64,000 bases of DNA from Terasakiispira papahanaumokuakeensis (GTDB lineage: Bacteria > Pseudomonadota > Gammaproteobacteria > Pseudomonadales > Halomonadaceae): positions 2,579,202 to 2,643,201 of the forward strand of contig NZ_MDTQ01000001.1 in assembly GCF_001709345.1 (NCBI RefSeq). The letters run 5' to 3'. The position numbers and the translations under genes are program-made. Positions 17,058 to 26,267 of this stretch are shown here, one piece after another. Below the pieces are notes generated by a model. That model saw only the letters and a program-made list of their open reading frames with translations. It made no database searches and had not been told where the DNA came from. Each line of letters opens with the position of its first letter. Positions within the stretch are counted from its first letter, which is position 1.

Positions 17058-18479
17058 ATGAGCACAGCGTTTGAACACCCGACCTACAACTATAAGGTCG
17101 TTCGGCAATTCGCCGTTATGACTGTGGTCTGGGGCATCGTCGGTATGTTAGTCGGTGTCTTGATCGCAGCTCAGCTCGCATGGCCTGCGCTGAACTTCGA
17201 CCTTCCGTGGACAAGCTTCGGACGTTTACGTCCGTTACACACCAATGCGGTGATTTTTGCCTTTGGGGGCTGCGCCCTCTTTGCAACGTCTTACTATGTG
17301 GTACAACGAACCTGCCAGGTCCGCTTAATTTCGGACGGCCTTGCTGCCTTTACGTTTTGGGGGTGGCAGGCGGTGATTGTGGCAGCGGCAATTACGTTAC
17401 CGCTGGGCTTCACCTCTTCGAAAGAGTATGCGGAGCTGGAATGGCCGATCGATATTTTGATCACCCTAGTATGGGTGGCTTATGCGATCGTCTTTTTAGG
17501 CACGATAAAAATCCGTAAGACGTCGCACATTTATGTGGCGAACTGGTTCTATGCGGCTTTCATCTTGACCGTTGCGGTTCTGCATGTGGTCAATAGTGCT
17601 GCGATTCCAGTTACGCTAACTAAATCCTATTCGGCGTATGCGGGCGCGATCGATGCGATGGCCCAGTGGTGGTATGGCCACAACGCAGTAGGCTTTTTCC
17701 TGACGGCCGGCTTCTTGGGCATGATGTATTACTTTGTGCCGAAACAAGCTGAGCGCCCGGTTTATTCCTATCGCTTATCAATCGTTCACTTCTGGGCATT
17801 GATCTGTACTTATATGTGGGCTGGTCCTCACCACCTGCACTACACCGCGCTACCGGATTGGGCGCAATCCGTGGGTATGATCATGTCACTGATTCTGCTG
17901 GCACCTTCTTGGGGCGGTATGATCAACGGGATGATGACACTCTCAGGTGCGTGGCACAAACTGCGTACAGACCCGATTCTACGCTTCCTGGTCGTGTCTC
18001 TGTCTTTCTATGGGATGTCCACGTTTGAAGGTCCGATGATGTCAATCAAGACCGTTAACGCGCTTTCCCACTATACCGACTGGACCATTGGTCACGTGCA
18101 CGCAGGTGCTCTCGGCTGGGTCGCCATGATCAGTATCGGCTCTATTTATCATCTGATTCCGCGCATTTTTGCGAAAGAGCAGATGTATTCCACCAACCTG
18201 ATCAATGTGCACTTCTGGCTCGCCACTGTCGGCACCGTCCTTTACATCGCCTCTATGTGGGTCAATGGCATCCTGCAGGGTCTGATGTGGCGCGCAGTCA
18301 ATGCTGATGGCACGCTGATGTACTCCTTCGTGGAAGCGCTGGAAGCAAGCCACCCCGGCTTCGTCGTTCGCTGGATTGGGGGCTGTTTCTGGGTCGTCGG
18401 TATGCTGATCATGGCATATAACGTCTTTGCCACTATTAAGAGCCCATCGACTGAAAAAGCTGTGGCTCAAGCGGCCTGA
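17058..18479 (+). CDS. ccoN: Cytochrome cbb3 oxidase, catalytic subunit I
   Basis: Membrane heme-copper oxidase core that reduces O2 to water with high affinity. The start at 17058 gives 473 residues, the family norm; the frame stays open upstream to 16974 but without a ribosome site. Heme and copper ligands are visible in [44 protein letters not shown] and [11 protein letters not shown]. About twelve hydrophobic helices are present. First gene of ccoNOQP; the upstream Anr-like site suggests induction when oxygen is low. Confidence 0.96.
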   Translation: MSTAFEHPTYNYKVVRQFAVMTVVWGIVGMLVGVLIAAQLAWPALNFDLPWTSFGRLRPLHTNAVIFAFGGCALFATSYYVVQRTCQVRLISDGLAAFTFWGWQAVIVAAAITLPLGFTSSKEYAELEWPIDILITLVWVAYAIVFLGTIKIRKTSHIYVANWFYAAFILTVAVLHVVNSAAIPVTLTKSYSAYAGAIDAMAQWWYGHNAVGFFLTAGFLGMMYYFVPKQAERPVYSYRLSIVHFWALICTYMWAGPHHLHYTALPDWAQSVGMIMSLILLAPSWGGMINGMMTLSGAWHKLRTDPILRFLVVSLSFYGMSTFEGPMMSIKTVNALSHYTDWTIGHVHAGALGWVAMISIGSIYHLIPRIFAKEQMYSTNLINVHFWLATVGTVLYIASMWVNGILQGLMWRAVNADGTLMYSFVEALEASHPGFVVRWIGGCFWVVGMLIMAYNVFATIKSPSTEKAVAQAA

Positions 18480-18492
18480 TCAGAAGGAATGA

Positions 18493-19104
18493 ATGATGCG
18501 ACACGAAATTATTGAAAAGAATGTCGGCCTGATGGCCGTGCTGATTCTGGTCGTGATCAGTTTCGGGGGCCTGGCTGAAATCGTACCGCTGTTTTTCCAG
18601 GATAAAACCACGCAACCCGTGGAAGGCCTGGAGCCTTTAGGCGCACTGGAACTCGAAGGACGCGATATTTATATCCGTGAAGGCTGTAATGTTTGCCACT
18701 CACAGATGATTCGTCCTTTCCGTGCAGAAACAGAGCGCTATGGTCACTACTCAGTTGCCGGTGAGTTCGTCTATAACCACCCCTTCCTCTGGGGCTCTAA
18801 ACGAACCGGGCCAGACCTGGCACGTGTTGGTGGTCGCTACAGTGACGACTGGCACCGGGCTCACCTCTACAACCCTCGTGACGTAGTCCCTGAGTCGAAG
18901 ATGCCAGCTTATCCCTGGTTATTCCAGAATACGCTGGATGGGGCAGACACCGGTGCCAAAATGAAAGCACTGCGTACAGTCGGTGTGCCCTATACCGATG
19001 AGCAAATTGATGGTGCTGGTGAACAGGTGAAAGGGCATAAAGAAATTGATGCGCTGGTCGCCTATTTACAGCAACTCGGCACTGTCCTCAACGACAAGCG
19101 GTAA
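18493..19104 (+). CDS. ccoO: Cytochrome cbb3 oxidase, monoheme subunit II
   Basis: Membrane-anchored cytochrome c subunit of 203 residues. One N-terminal helix ([20 protein letters not shown]) is followed by a periplasmic domain with the heme motif [12 protein letters not shown] and a Met ligand probably in [10 protein letters not shown]. It hands electrons from CcoP to CcoN. The gene follows ccoN by 13 bp with an AGAAGGA ribosome site, and ccoQ starts 4 bp after its stop. Confidence 0.95.
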   Translation: MMRHEIIEKNVGLMAVLILVVISFGGLAEIVPLFFQDKTTQPVEGLEPLGALELEGRDIYIREGCNVCHSQMIRPFRAETERYGHYSVAGEFVYNHPFLWGSKRTGPDLARVGGRYSDDWHRAHLYNPRDVVPESKMPAYPWLFQNTLDGADTGAKMKALRTVGVPYTDEQIDGAGEQVKGHKEIDALVAYLQQLGTVLNDKR

Positions 19105-19108
19105 GGTT

Positions 19109-19327
19109 ATGGATATTAACGTTTTTCGCGGCATTCTCTCTGTCATCCTGATGATCGCATTTGGCTGGATCGTATTCTGGGCTTATAGCAAGCATCAGAA
19201 AAAGAGCTTCGATGAAGCCGCCAACCTGCCATTTGCTGATGATGAGGCTCATGAGGCGTCGCAGAAAAACGCCCATAACCCGGATGATGAAAGCTCATCA
19301 CTGGAGATGAAGAAACATGATCAATGA
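19109..19327 (+). CDS. ccoQ: Cytochrome cbb3 oxidase, small subunit CcoQ
   Basis: A 72-residue single-helix protein (FRGILSVILMIAFGWIVFWAY) with a polar, acidic C-terminal tail. CcoQ proteins stabilise or protect the cbb3 complex. The start at 19109 (MDINVFRG) lies 4 bp after ccoO. The end overlaps the ccoP start by 11 bp. The tail is longer than the shortest CcoQ proteins and rich in Glu, Asp, Ala and Ser. Confidence 0.9.
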   Translation: MDINVFRGILSVILMIAFGWIVFWAYSKHQKKSFDEAANLPFADDEAHEASQKNAHNPDDESSSLEMKKHDQ

Positions 19328-20318
19328 ATCCATGAGCAGTTTCTGGGGGATATGGATTACAGCAATTACCCTGGGTGTGATTGCCTTCTGCTTTGTCCTG
19401 CTCGCTGGAAACCGCAAAACTGAGAAACCCATGACCGCTGATGGGGATGTACAAACCACCGGTCATGCTGCCGACGGCATCGAAGAATATGATAATCCAC
19501 TGCCACGCTGGTGGTTCATGCTCTTCGTAGCCACGATCATCTTTGCCTTAGTTTATCTGGCGCTATACCCAGGGCTTGGTCAATGGAAGGGGCTGCTTGG
19601 CTGGTCATCCACTGGCCAGTGGGAACAAGAGATGGCTCACGCAGAAGAATTCTATGCGCCCATCTTTGATAAGTATGCCGCCATTGATATTGAGACGCTG
19701 GCCAATGATCCTGAAGCGATGAAAGTTGCTGAACGCATCTTCGTTAATAATTGCTCAGTGTGTCACGGATCGGCAGCTAAAGGCGGTTATGGCTTCCCGA
19801 ACCTCACCGATGATGCGTGGCTGTATGGGGGGGATCCAGAAACCATTCGGACCACCATTATTCAGGGGCGTAATGGCCTCATGCCTGCCTGGGTCGATAT
19901 TCTGGGTGAAGATGGTGTGACCAACATGACACAGTATGTCATGAGCCTGTCAGGTGCTGAGCACAATGCAGAACAAGCCGCCGCAGCTAAACCGCTATTT
20001 GCTGCCGTCTGTTCTTCTTGTCACGGTACTGATGGTAAAGGAAGTGCCGCCCACGGCATGGAGCTGGGCGCACCCAACCTGACCGACAATACTTGGCTAT
20101 ATAAACAACCTGAAGAAAGTTTGGCCGCCTCCATTGAGTACACTTTACGCAATGGTCGTAATGGCCTCATGCCTTCTCAGGCTCGCTATCTGGACTATGG
20201 TGCCGATCTACCCTCTATGGGAGAGTTAAGCAACATGTCACCTGAGCAAAAAGCAAAGCTGCTGCCTAAGCTGCACTTGGTCGCTGCCTACGTTTATAGC
20301 CTTTCCAACAAGCCGTAA
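19317..20318 (+). CDS. ccoP: Cytochrome cbb3 oxidase, diheme subunit III
   Basis: A 333-residue electron-entry subunit with two c-type heme motifs, CSVCHG (about residue 144) and CSSCHG (about 238). Two N-terminal hydrophobic segments (about residues 9-28 and 65-85) make it the longer two-helix form of CcoP. The stretch NPLPRWWFMLF just before helix two is a family hallmark. The start overlaps ccoQ and follows GGAGATGAAG. A clear terminator comes 20 bp after the stop, so ccoNOQP forms its own transcript. Confidence 0.95.
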   Translation: MINESMSSFWGIWITAITLGVIAFCFVLLAGNRKTEKPMTADGDVQTTGHAADGIEEYDNPLPRWWFMLFVATIIFALVYLALYPGLGQWKGLLGWSSTGQWEQEMAHAEEFYAPIFDKYAAIDIETLANDPEAMKVAERIFVNNCSVCHGSAAKGGYGFPNLTDDAWLYGGDPETIRTTIIQGRNGLMPAWVDILGEDGVTNMTQYVMSLSGAEHNAEQAAAAKPLFAAVCSSCHGTDGKGSAAHGMELGAPNLTDNTWLYKQPEESLAASIEYTLRNGRNGLMPSQARYLDYGADLPSMGELSNMSPEQKAKLLPKLHLVAAYVYSLSNKP

Positions 20319-20337
20319 TCACGGACCGTCAGAAGCA

Positions 20338-20370
20338 GGGGAATGCGGCGCTATGTCGCATTCCCCTTTA
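20338..20370 (+). terminator. Terminator after ccoP
   Basis: GGGGAATGCG pairs perfectly with CGCATTCCCC, followed by TTTA. It separates ccoNOQP from ccoG. Confidence 0.8.
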
Positions 20371-20490
20371 GCATTCAAGCTGGATAATCTTGATATAAAA
20401 CAGAGATAAGACGCTTGAACGTCTTACATTAAAAAAATGGATATGAACCGACGATCTTGATGATGACACTTTAACTGCCTGGTGAATGCA

Positions 20491-21951
20491 ATGACGGATA
20501 AAATCCCCACAAAGGATGTCACCCCTAAAACCATAGATCCCAAAAACATAGATTCCAAAAACATAGGGGCCCAAAATACAGCGGGGGGTGGCTCTCTTTA
20601 TGCCCAGCGTGAACATATTTATGTGAGGCGCATTAAAGGCACTTTTCAAAAGCTTCGAGGCCTATTTAACTGGCTCCTTATGTTGCTTTATTTTGGCACC
20701 GTATGGCTGCAATATGATGGGCGTCAGGCCATATTCTTTGACTTGCCAAACCGTCAGTTCCATATTTTTGGGGCAACCTTCTTTCCTCAAGATTTCGTTT
20801 TGCTCGCCTGGCTTTTGATTATTTGTGCCTTTGGTTTATTTTTTATTACTAACTTTGCGGGCCGAGTTTGGTGTGGTTATACCTGCCCACAAAGTGTCTG
20901 GACGTTTCTCTTTATTTGGGCTGAAGATGTCACGGAAGGAAGCCCAAATAAACGACGCAAGCTAGATCACCAGCCCATGAGTCGCGACAAGCTGACTCGC
21001 AAAAGTGCCAAGCACGCCATCTGGCTACTGATTGCGGCCGCAACCGCCATTACTTTTGTCGGCTATTTCTCACCGATTCGTCAGTTGATTCCCAATATCT
21101 TTGCATTTGATCTCGGCTCTTGGGAAATGTGGTGGCTAGGCTTTTTCACCTTTTTCACTTATCTCAATGCAGGCTGGTTACGTGAACAAGTCTGTATCTA
21201 TATGTGCCCTTATGCCCGTTTCCAATCCGTCATGTTTGACCGAGACACCCTCATTGTCTCCTATGATCAAGAACGTGGCGAACCGCGTGGAGCGCGTAAA
21301 AAATCGGCTGACCACAAAGCTCAAGGGCTGGGTGATTGTATTGACTGCAACCTTTGTGTTCAGGTCTGCCCAACCGGTATTGATATTCGTGATGGTCTTC
21401 AGTATGAATGCATTACTTGCGCCGCTTGCGTCGACGCCTGTGATCAGGTCATGGAGAAAATGGGGTATGCCCCTGGGCTCATCAGTTATACCACTGAAAA
21501 TGAGCAAGAAGGCCGTAAAAGCCGGATCTTACGCCCTCGTTTGATTGGTTACTTTATGGTGCTGGTGGGCATGATCGCCGCCTTTACGTTTGCCGTGGGG
21601 ACTCGTGTGCCCGCTGAACTGGAAGTATTGCGAGACCGAAACCAATTACTGCGGATGACCGATAGCGGTGAAATTGAAAACAGTTATCGTGTAAAAATCG
21701 CGAACATGACTCAACAGCCGCGCGCCTTTGAGTTATCGGTCAGTGGTATTCCTGGCATTGAGTTAAAAGGGACAAGGTCTATTCAACTCGGCCCGAATGA
21801 AGTCCGTGAATTCCTGGTACAGCTGATCGTTGATCCTGATGCCATGCAAGCGCCGGCACAAGATGTCCTGATGACCGCCGTCAGTGATGAAGGCTCAACC
21901 CCCATTAGTATCAGTAAAAAGTCACGTTTTATCGGCCAAGTACAGCGTTGA
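20491..21951 (+). CDS. ccoG: cbb3 oxidase assembly protein, membrane ferredoxin
   Basis: Polytopic membrane protein with two [4Fe-4S] motifs (CIDCNLCVQVCPTG and CITCAACVDACDQ), thought from work on CcoG/RdxA to reduce Cu(II) during cbb3 assembly. Membrane segments precede the clusters; further Cys lie in WCGYTCPQSVW and YMCPYARFQ. The C-terminal Ig-like domain follows a last helix near 360. The ATG at 20491 is preferred over the GTG at 20482. Unusually, the cytosolic N-terminus holds a 15-bp in-frame repeat (KTIDP, KNIDS, KNIGA). It lies between two terminators and is probably a single-gene unit. Confidence 0.93.
   Translation: MTDKIPTKDVTPKTIDPKNIDSKNIGAQNTAGGGSLYAQREHIYVRRIKGTFQKLRGLFNWLLMLLYFGTVWLQYDGRQAIFFDLPNRQFHIFGATFFPQDFVLLAWLLIICAFGLFFITNFAGRVWCGYTCPQSVWTFLFIWAEDVTEGSPNKRRKLDHQPMSRDKLTRKSAKHAIWLLIAAATAITFVGYFSPIRQLIPNIFAFDLGSWEMWWLGFFTFFTYLNAGWLREQVCIYMCPYARFQSVMFDRDTLIVSYDQERGEPRGARKKSADHKAQGLGDCIDCNLCVQVCPTGIDIRDGLQYECITCAACVDACDQVMEKMGYAPGLISYTTENEQEGRKSRILRPRLIGYFMVLVGMIAAFTFAVGTRVPAELEVLRDRNQLLRMTDSGEIENSYRVKIANMTQQPRAFELSVSGIPGIELKGTRSIQLGPNEVREFLVQLIVDPDAMQAPAQDVLMTAVSDEGSTPISISKKSRFIGQVQR
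20527..20571. repeat. In-frame 15-bp repeat in the ccoG N-terminus
   Basis: AAAACCATAGATCCC, AAAAACATAGATTCC and AAAAACATAGGGGCC follow each other without gaps, coding for KTIDP-KNIDS-KNIGA. Confidence 0.85.
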
Positions 21952-21988
21952 TGGTCGATGAACTTTAGTGAACAAGTAATGATCTTAT

Positions 21989-22021
21989 GCCCTTGGGGTG
22001 ATCGTTTCCCAAGGGCTTTTA
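21989..22021 (+). terminator. Terminator between ccoG and ccoH
   Basis: GCCCTTGGG pairs with CCCAAGGGC around a 10-nt loop, followed by TTTT. It lies 38 bp after the ccoG stop. Confidence 0.8.
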
Positions 22022-22052
22022 TCCATGAAGTAATGCATCAGAAGGTCTGATC

Positions 22053-22547
22053 ATGAGTGAAATGTCATTCACCCCTTGGTACAAACAGTTCTGGCCGTGG
22101 TTTATTCTCACGCCTTTACTGTTTACTGTCGCCGTTGGAATCACGATGCTGACCATTTCCATTAAAGTGTTCGATGGTACGGTAAGTGATACCTATTACA
22201 AAGATGGGCTGGCCGTGAACCAGGTACTGGCTCGAGACCATGCGGCCAAGACTCTTGGGGTCGAAGCTGATATGACCTTCACTGATCAAGAGGTGTCACT
22301 CCAACTGAATGGCCTTTCCAGTCAACCCGCTTCGCTGGCACTGAAACTCATCAACCCGACCCGAGCTCGCCAAGATTTAGCGATCACCCTTGAGCACCAA
22401 GGCAATTATCGCTATGTCGGTACCTTGCCTCATGCGCTTCAATACGAGTGGGATCTAGAGCTGCAGCCCGCAGGTAAAGTGTGGCGTCTGACTGGACGCG
22501 CCAGCTTCCCGGCCCACCAAACAATCAAGCTATCCGCTGTTCAATAA
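22053..22547 (+). CDS. ccoH: FixH family cbb3 assembly protein
   Basis: A 164-residue protein with one N-terminal membrane helix (FWPWFILTPLLFTVAVGITMLTI, shown in part) and a periplasmic beta-rich domain. The segment VSDTYYKDGLAVNQ is a FixH family mark. CcoH binds assembly intermediates of the oxidase. It lies between ccoG and ccoI, the standard order. The start is preceded by AGAAGG. Confidence 0.9.
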   Translation: MSEMSFTPWYKQFWPWFILTPLLFTVAVGITMLTISIKVFDGTVSDTYYKDGLAVNQVLARDHAAKTLGVEADMTFTDQEVSLQLNGLSSQPASLALKLINPTRARQDLAITLEHQGNYRYVGTLPHALQYEWDLELQPAGKVWRLTGRASFPAHQTIKLSAVQ

Positions 22548-22706
22548 TCTTGAGGGCTATGGCATGTTTGGGGCTTTCTGACATATTGTTGAGCCCCGCA
22601 ACACCACAGCCATGAGCGCCTGATTGATTCGCCTTATCCAATGACCGCTCATAAGATGTTATTGGGTAAGGCATTGCCCCACCACGGACCGGAAAGATCA
22701 AAACTG

Positions 22707-25184
22707 ATGCATGAACCGTCCTGTTATCATTGCGGTGAGCCGATTCCTCAAGGACACCATTTCAGTGTTGAGGTCAATGGCGAATCACATGCCCTATGCT
22801 GCCGTGGCTGTGAAGCGGTAGCTCATGCCATTATTAACGGTGGCTTGGATAGCTACTATCAGTTCCGCACGCAAATGCCTGAACGCCCTGAAGGAGAAAC
22901 ACACCTGAGTGAGGCGGACCTGAATATCTTTGATCGTCCGGAATTACAGGCCCGTTTTGTCCATCAGGATGAGCAAGGCCATTGTGATACCCAATTAGCG
23001 ATTGATGGCATGACCTGTGCGGCCTGTGCTTGGCTGATTGAACATCATATTGGTCGTCTTGAGGGGGTCACCAGCCTACTGGTCAATGTTTCTGACCATC
23101 GCGCACGGCTCATCTGGGATCCCGCACGCATCCAACTCAGCCAGATTTTAACTGAGCTACAGCAGATTGGTTACCCCAGCCGACCTTACCAACCTGATCA
23201 ACATCAGCAGCAGTTGGAGTATGAACAGCGGATGGCCACCCGCCGCCTCATCGTCGCGGCCATCGGCATGATGCAGGTGATGATGTTCGCTTCAGCGCTG
23301 TATGTCGGTGCCTTTGATGGGATCGATGACAGCTTCAAAGCGCTTTTCCGCTGGCTATCATTGGCCTTAACCACACCCGTAGTTTTCTTTTCCGCACGAC
23401 CATTTTTTACCGCCGCATGGCGTGATCTAAAAACCCGCCACCTCACCATGGATGTACCCGTCTCTCTGGCTATCGGTCTGGCCTACAGTGCCAGTGTCTA
23501 CGCCACCGTGACCCACGGGCCCGAGGTGTATTTTGACTCTGTTGTCATGTTCACCTTTTTCCTATTATTTGGCCGCTATATCGAGATGCGAACACGCCAC
23601 CGTATTGGTCGTGGAGGTAATCGCCTCGATACCCTGCTGCCAAGCAGCGCTATCCGTCTCACCGCCAATGGTGATCACTGGACGGAGGAGGTGGTCACTG
23701 CCGAGATGTTGGCGCCGGGAGAGCGTATTCGTGTTCGCCCCGGACAAACACTGCCTGCCGATGGCACTGTGGTCATAGGACACTCCAGCATTAATGAAGC
23801 GGCGCTCACCGGCGAATACATGCCAGTCCCCCGACAACCGGGGGATCAGGTGATGGCCGGAACACAAAATATTGATAGCCCGCTGGATATTGAGGTCACT
23901 CAAGCCGCAGCCCAGTCACGGGTCTCTGATATCATGCGATTAATGGACAGAGCGCTGGAGGAAAAACCGCGGGTCGCTGCAATCGCTAGCCATCTGGCTC
24001 ATTATGTTGTCTTAGGGGTTCTCATTCTGGCCACAGGCACTTATGGCGTTTGGTGGTGGCTCGGGTCGGATCATGCTTTTTGGATTGCACTCTCGGTATT
24101 AGTCGCCACGTGTCCTTGCGCGCTTTCACTGGCCACCCCTACCTCGCTGACGGTCGCCAACAGTCACTTGCGTCAGCGTGGATTACTGGTAACAAGGGGA
24201 CATGTACTGGAAGCTCTGGCGAAAGCCGATACGTTAATTCTGGATAAAACCGGGACCCTCACGGAAGGGCGCCTTCATCTGAGTCAGACCCTGTTATTAG
24301 CACCTGAAACCGAATCGATACCACAAGAAGCATTCATCCGTTGGGCCGCGTCACTTGAGGCACAGTCGAGCCACCCGATTGCAACAGCATTTAAAGAAAC
24401 CAACGATCAAGCGCCGCTCGCCACGCGCCAACTGGAGGTGGTCACTGGCCAGGGAATCCAAGGCGAAGCACGCGACCTACAGGGGCAATGGCATACTTTA
24501 CGTTTAGGACGCCCCGACTTTGCTTGGCCACAAGCGACACTTGAACGTCCCCAGTCAGAAGGGCTCTGGCTCCTCATGGCTAACGACCAAGGCCCCCTGT
24601 GTTGGTTTAATCTGAGTGACCGCCTCAGAGCTGACGCCATTGAGGCCGTCCAGGCCCTACAACAACAAGGTTTGACACTGGAACTTCTCAGTGGCGATCA
24701 CCCGGATCATGTCGCACATATTGCCCAAATATTGGGACTGACCCACTATCAAGGTCATGCGACGCCTGAGACCAAATTGGCCCGTCTGCAACAGCTTCAA
24801 GCTGAAGGTCATCAAGTCGCCATGGTCGGTGATGGCATCAATGATGTTCCGGTACTGGCCGGTGCTCAAGTGTCGATCGCTATGGGACAAGCCACTGACT
24901 TGGCTCGCACCAGTGCCGATGCTTTATTGGTTTCATCCCATTTACAAAGGCTCTCAGAAGCACGGCAACTGGCGCTCAAGACACAACATATTATTCGCCA
25001 AAACCTTGGGCTTTCGCTGTGTTATAACCTCTCAGTGGTGCCACTGGCTGCCATGGGATGGGTGCCACCCTGGCTTGCGGCAATTGGTATGTCGCTCAGC
25101 TCGTTGATGGTCTTGTTCAATGCACTCCGACTCCGCTACCGTGAACAGGCATCCTCACCCGTCATGGAGGCAAGCTCTGCATGA
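22707..25184 (+). CDS. ccoI: Copper-exporting P1B-type ATPase for cbb3 maturation
   Basis: A copper pump of about 825 residues (FixI/CtpA type) that delivers copper to the periplasm for the CcoN CuB site. Visible in order: an N-terminal Cys cluster (CYHCGEP, CCRGC), a heavy-metal domain with GMTCAACAW, membrane helices, the TGE actuator motif in ALTGEYMPV, the metal-passage motif CPCALSLATPT, the phosphorylated Asp in DKTGTLTEG, and the hinge GDGINDVP. The start at 22707 follows GGAAAG; the frame extends to 22641 without a ribosome site. Its stop overlaps ccoS. Confidence 0.94.
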   Translation: MHEPSCYHCGEPIPQGHHFSVEVNGESHALCCRGCEAVAHAIINGGLDSYYQFRTQMPERPEGETHLSEADLNIFDRPELQARFVHQDEQGHCDTQLAIDGMTCAACAWLIEHHIGRLEGVTSLLVNVSDHRARLIWDPARIQLSQILTELQQIGYPSRPYQPDQHQQQLEYEQRMATRRLIVAAIGMMQVMMFASALYVGAFDGIDDSFKALFRWLSLALTTPVVFFSARPFFTAAWRDLKTRHLTMDVPVSLAIGLAYSASVYATVTHGPEVYFDSVVMFTFFLLFGRYIEMRTRHRIGRGGNRLDTLLPSSAIRLTANGDHWTEEVVTAEMLAPGERIRVRPGQTLPADGTVVIGHSSINEAALTGEYMPVPRQPGDQVMAGTQNIDSPLDIEVTQAAAQSRVSDIMRLMDRALEEKPRVAAIASHLAHYVVLGVLILATGTYGVWWWLGSDHAFWIALSVLVATCPCALSLATPTSLTVANSHLRQRGLLVTRGHVLEALAKADTLILDKTGTLTEGRLHLSQTLLLAPETESIPQEAFIRWAASLEAQSSHPIATAFKETNDQAPLATRQLEVVTGQGIQGEARDLQGQWHTLRLGRPDFAWPQATLERPQSEGLWLLMANDQGPLCWFNLSDRLRADAIEAVQALQQQGLTLELLSGDHPDHVAHIAQILGLTHYQGHATPETKLARLQQLQAEGHQVAMVGDGINDVPVLAGAQVSIAMGQATDLARTSADALLVSSHLQRLSEARQLALKTQHIIRQNLGLSLCYNLSVVPLAAMGWVPPWLAAIGMSLSSLMVLFNALRLRYREQASSPVMEASSA

Positions 25185-25459
25185 GTATTCTTTATCTACT
25201 GATTCCGTTGTCATTAATTTTATTGGCACTGGCGGTATGGGCCTTTTTTTGGGCGGTTGATAACAAGCAGTTTGATGACCTCGAAGGCCCGGCTTATAGC
25301 ATCCTTTTTGATGACGATGACCCTCGACATACCGGGCAAACAAGCACTAAGAGCGACGCCTCGTCCGCCGCATCAACGCCGCAAAGCTCGGCTCATAACT
25401 CGGATTCATCACAGTCCGCCACAAACTCGGCGCCATCACAGCATCCTCGCCATGATTGA
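25181..25459 (+). CDS. ccoS: cbb3 oxidase maturation protein CcoS
   Basis: Small membrane protein needed for cofactor insertion into cbb3 oxidase. The first 55 residues match the family: one helix (LYLLIPLSLILLALAVWAFFW, shown in part) and the WAVDNKQFDDLEGPAYSILFDDD motif. The C-terminal 40 residues are a Ser/Thr/Ala/Gln-rich low-complexity tail that most CcoS proteins lack. The start overlaps the ccoI stop by 4 bp and the end overlaps the next gene by 8 bp, so ccoIS and the TauE-like gene are translationally linked. Confidence 0.9.
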   Translation: MSILYLLIPLSLILLALAVWAFFWAVDNKQFDDLEGPAYSILFDDDDPRHTGQTSTKSDASSAASTPQSSAHNSDSSQSATNSAPSQHPRHD

Positions 25460-26144
25460 ACAATCGTTGTGGTCAGCCGCACTGATTGCCGGATTACTGG
25501 GTGGAGGGCATTGCATCGGCATGTGTGGTGGCATAGTCAGTAGCCTGACGATGGCATTACCGCCTGGTCGTCGCGAGCCACGTCAAATTACAGGTATGTT
25601 GCTGGGATATAACCTAGGGCGAATCAGCAGCTACAGTTTGGCTGGATTGATTGCAGGTAGCCTGGGTCAGCTATTAGGACAAAGCTGGATGGGCGTTGCC
25701 ATGGGGTTACGGGCGCTGGCTGCCCTGATGCTGGTGTTAATGGCGCTCTATATTGGTCGCTGGTGGTCTGGCTTGATTCACATCGAAACCCTCGGGAAGG
25801 GGCTTTGGCAACGGATTGAACCCCTCGGACGACGTTTATTCCCTGTCCGACATGGCGGCCAAGCGTTTCTCTTGGGCAGCCTGTGGGGCTGGCTGCCTTG
25901 TGGTTTAGTCTACTCGATGCTCATTATGGCGCTGTCCAGCGGTAGTGGCCTCTATGGGGCTTTGATCATGCTGGCTTTCGGCCTCGGCACACTTCCGACA
26001 CTGCTGGTCACTGGGTTTATGGCCGACCGCTTACGCACAGCACTCAGGCACCCGGTTTGGCGGCATCTCGCAGCATTCATTTTGCTCTTATTTGCATTGT
26101 GGCAACTGGCCCCGCTGTGGTACCAGCTAAAAGGTGCCGGCTAA
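25452..26144 (+). CDS. TauE/SafE (UreH-like) membrane protein of the cbb3 cluster
   Basis: A 230-residue protein with about six hydrophobic segments. The first carries GLLGGGHCIGMCGGIVSS, whose His and two Cys could bind a metal; a second loop has SLWGWLPCGLVYSML. Such 'sulfite exporter TauE/SafE family' proteins often follow ccoS, and a role in copper or other metal handling for oxidase assembly is inferred, not shown. The start at 25452 overlaps ccoS by 8 bp; a longer reading upstream of it merely shadows ccoS. It ends the ccoHIS transcription unit. Confidence 0.85.
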   Translation: MIEQSLWSAALIAGLLGGGHCIGMCGGIVSSLTMALPPGRREPRQITGMLLGYNLGRISSYSLAGLIAGSLGQLLGQSWMGVAMGLRALAALMLVLMALYIGRWWSGLIHIETLGKGLWQRIEPLGRRLFPVRHGGQAFLLGSLWGWLPCGLVYSMLIMALSSGSGLYGALIMLAFGLGTLPTLLVTGFMADRLRTALRHPVWRHLAAFILLLFALWQLAPLWYQLKGAG

Positions 26145-26192
26145 AACATTCACTCAGTTAACGCCATGACTGTTTTTCAGTACGCAAAAAAG

Positions 26193-26206
26193 TTGACCTG
26201 GATCAA
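26193..26206. promoter_or_regulatory. Anr box upstream of hemN
   Basis: TTGACCTGGATCAA fits the Anr/Fnr consensus TTGA(T/C)-N4-ATCAA with full half-sites. It lies 62 bp before the hemN start, a position suitable for activation under low oxygen by the Anr encoded next door. Confidence 0.85.
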
Positions 26207-26267
26207 GAGGCCATAATGGCCAGAGGTCTAGCATGGCGCTTAATCAAAAGCTTTGAAAGACTTGTCT

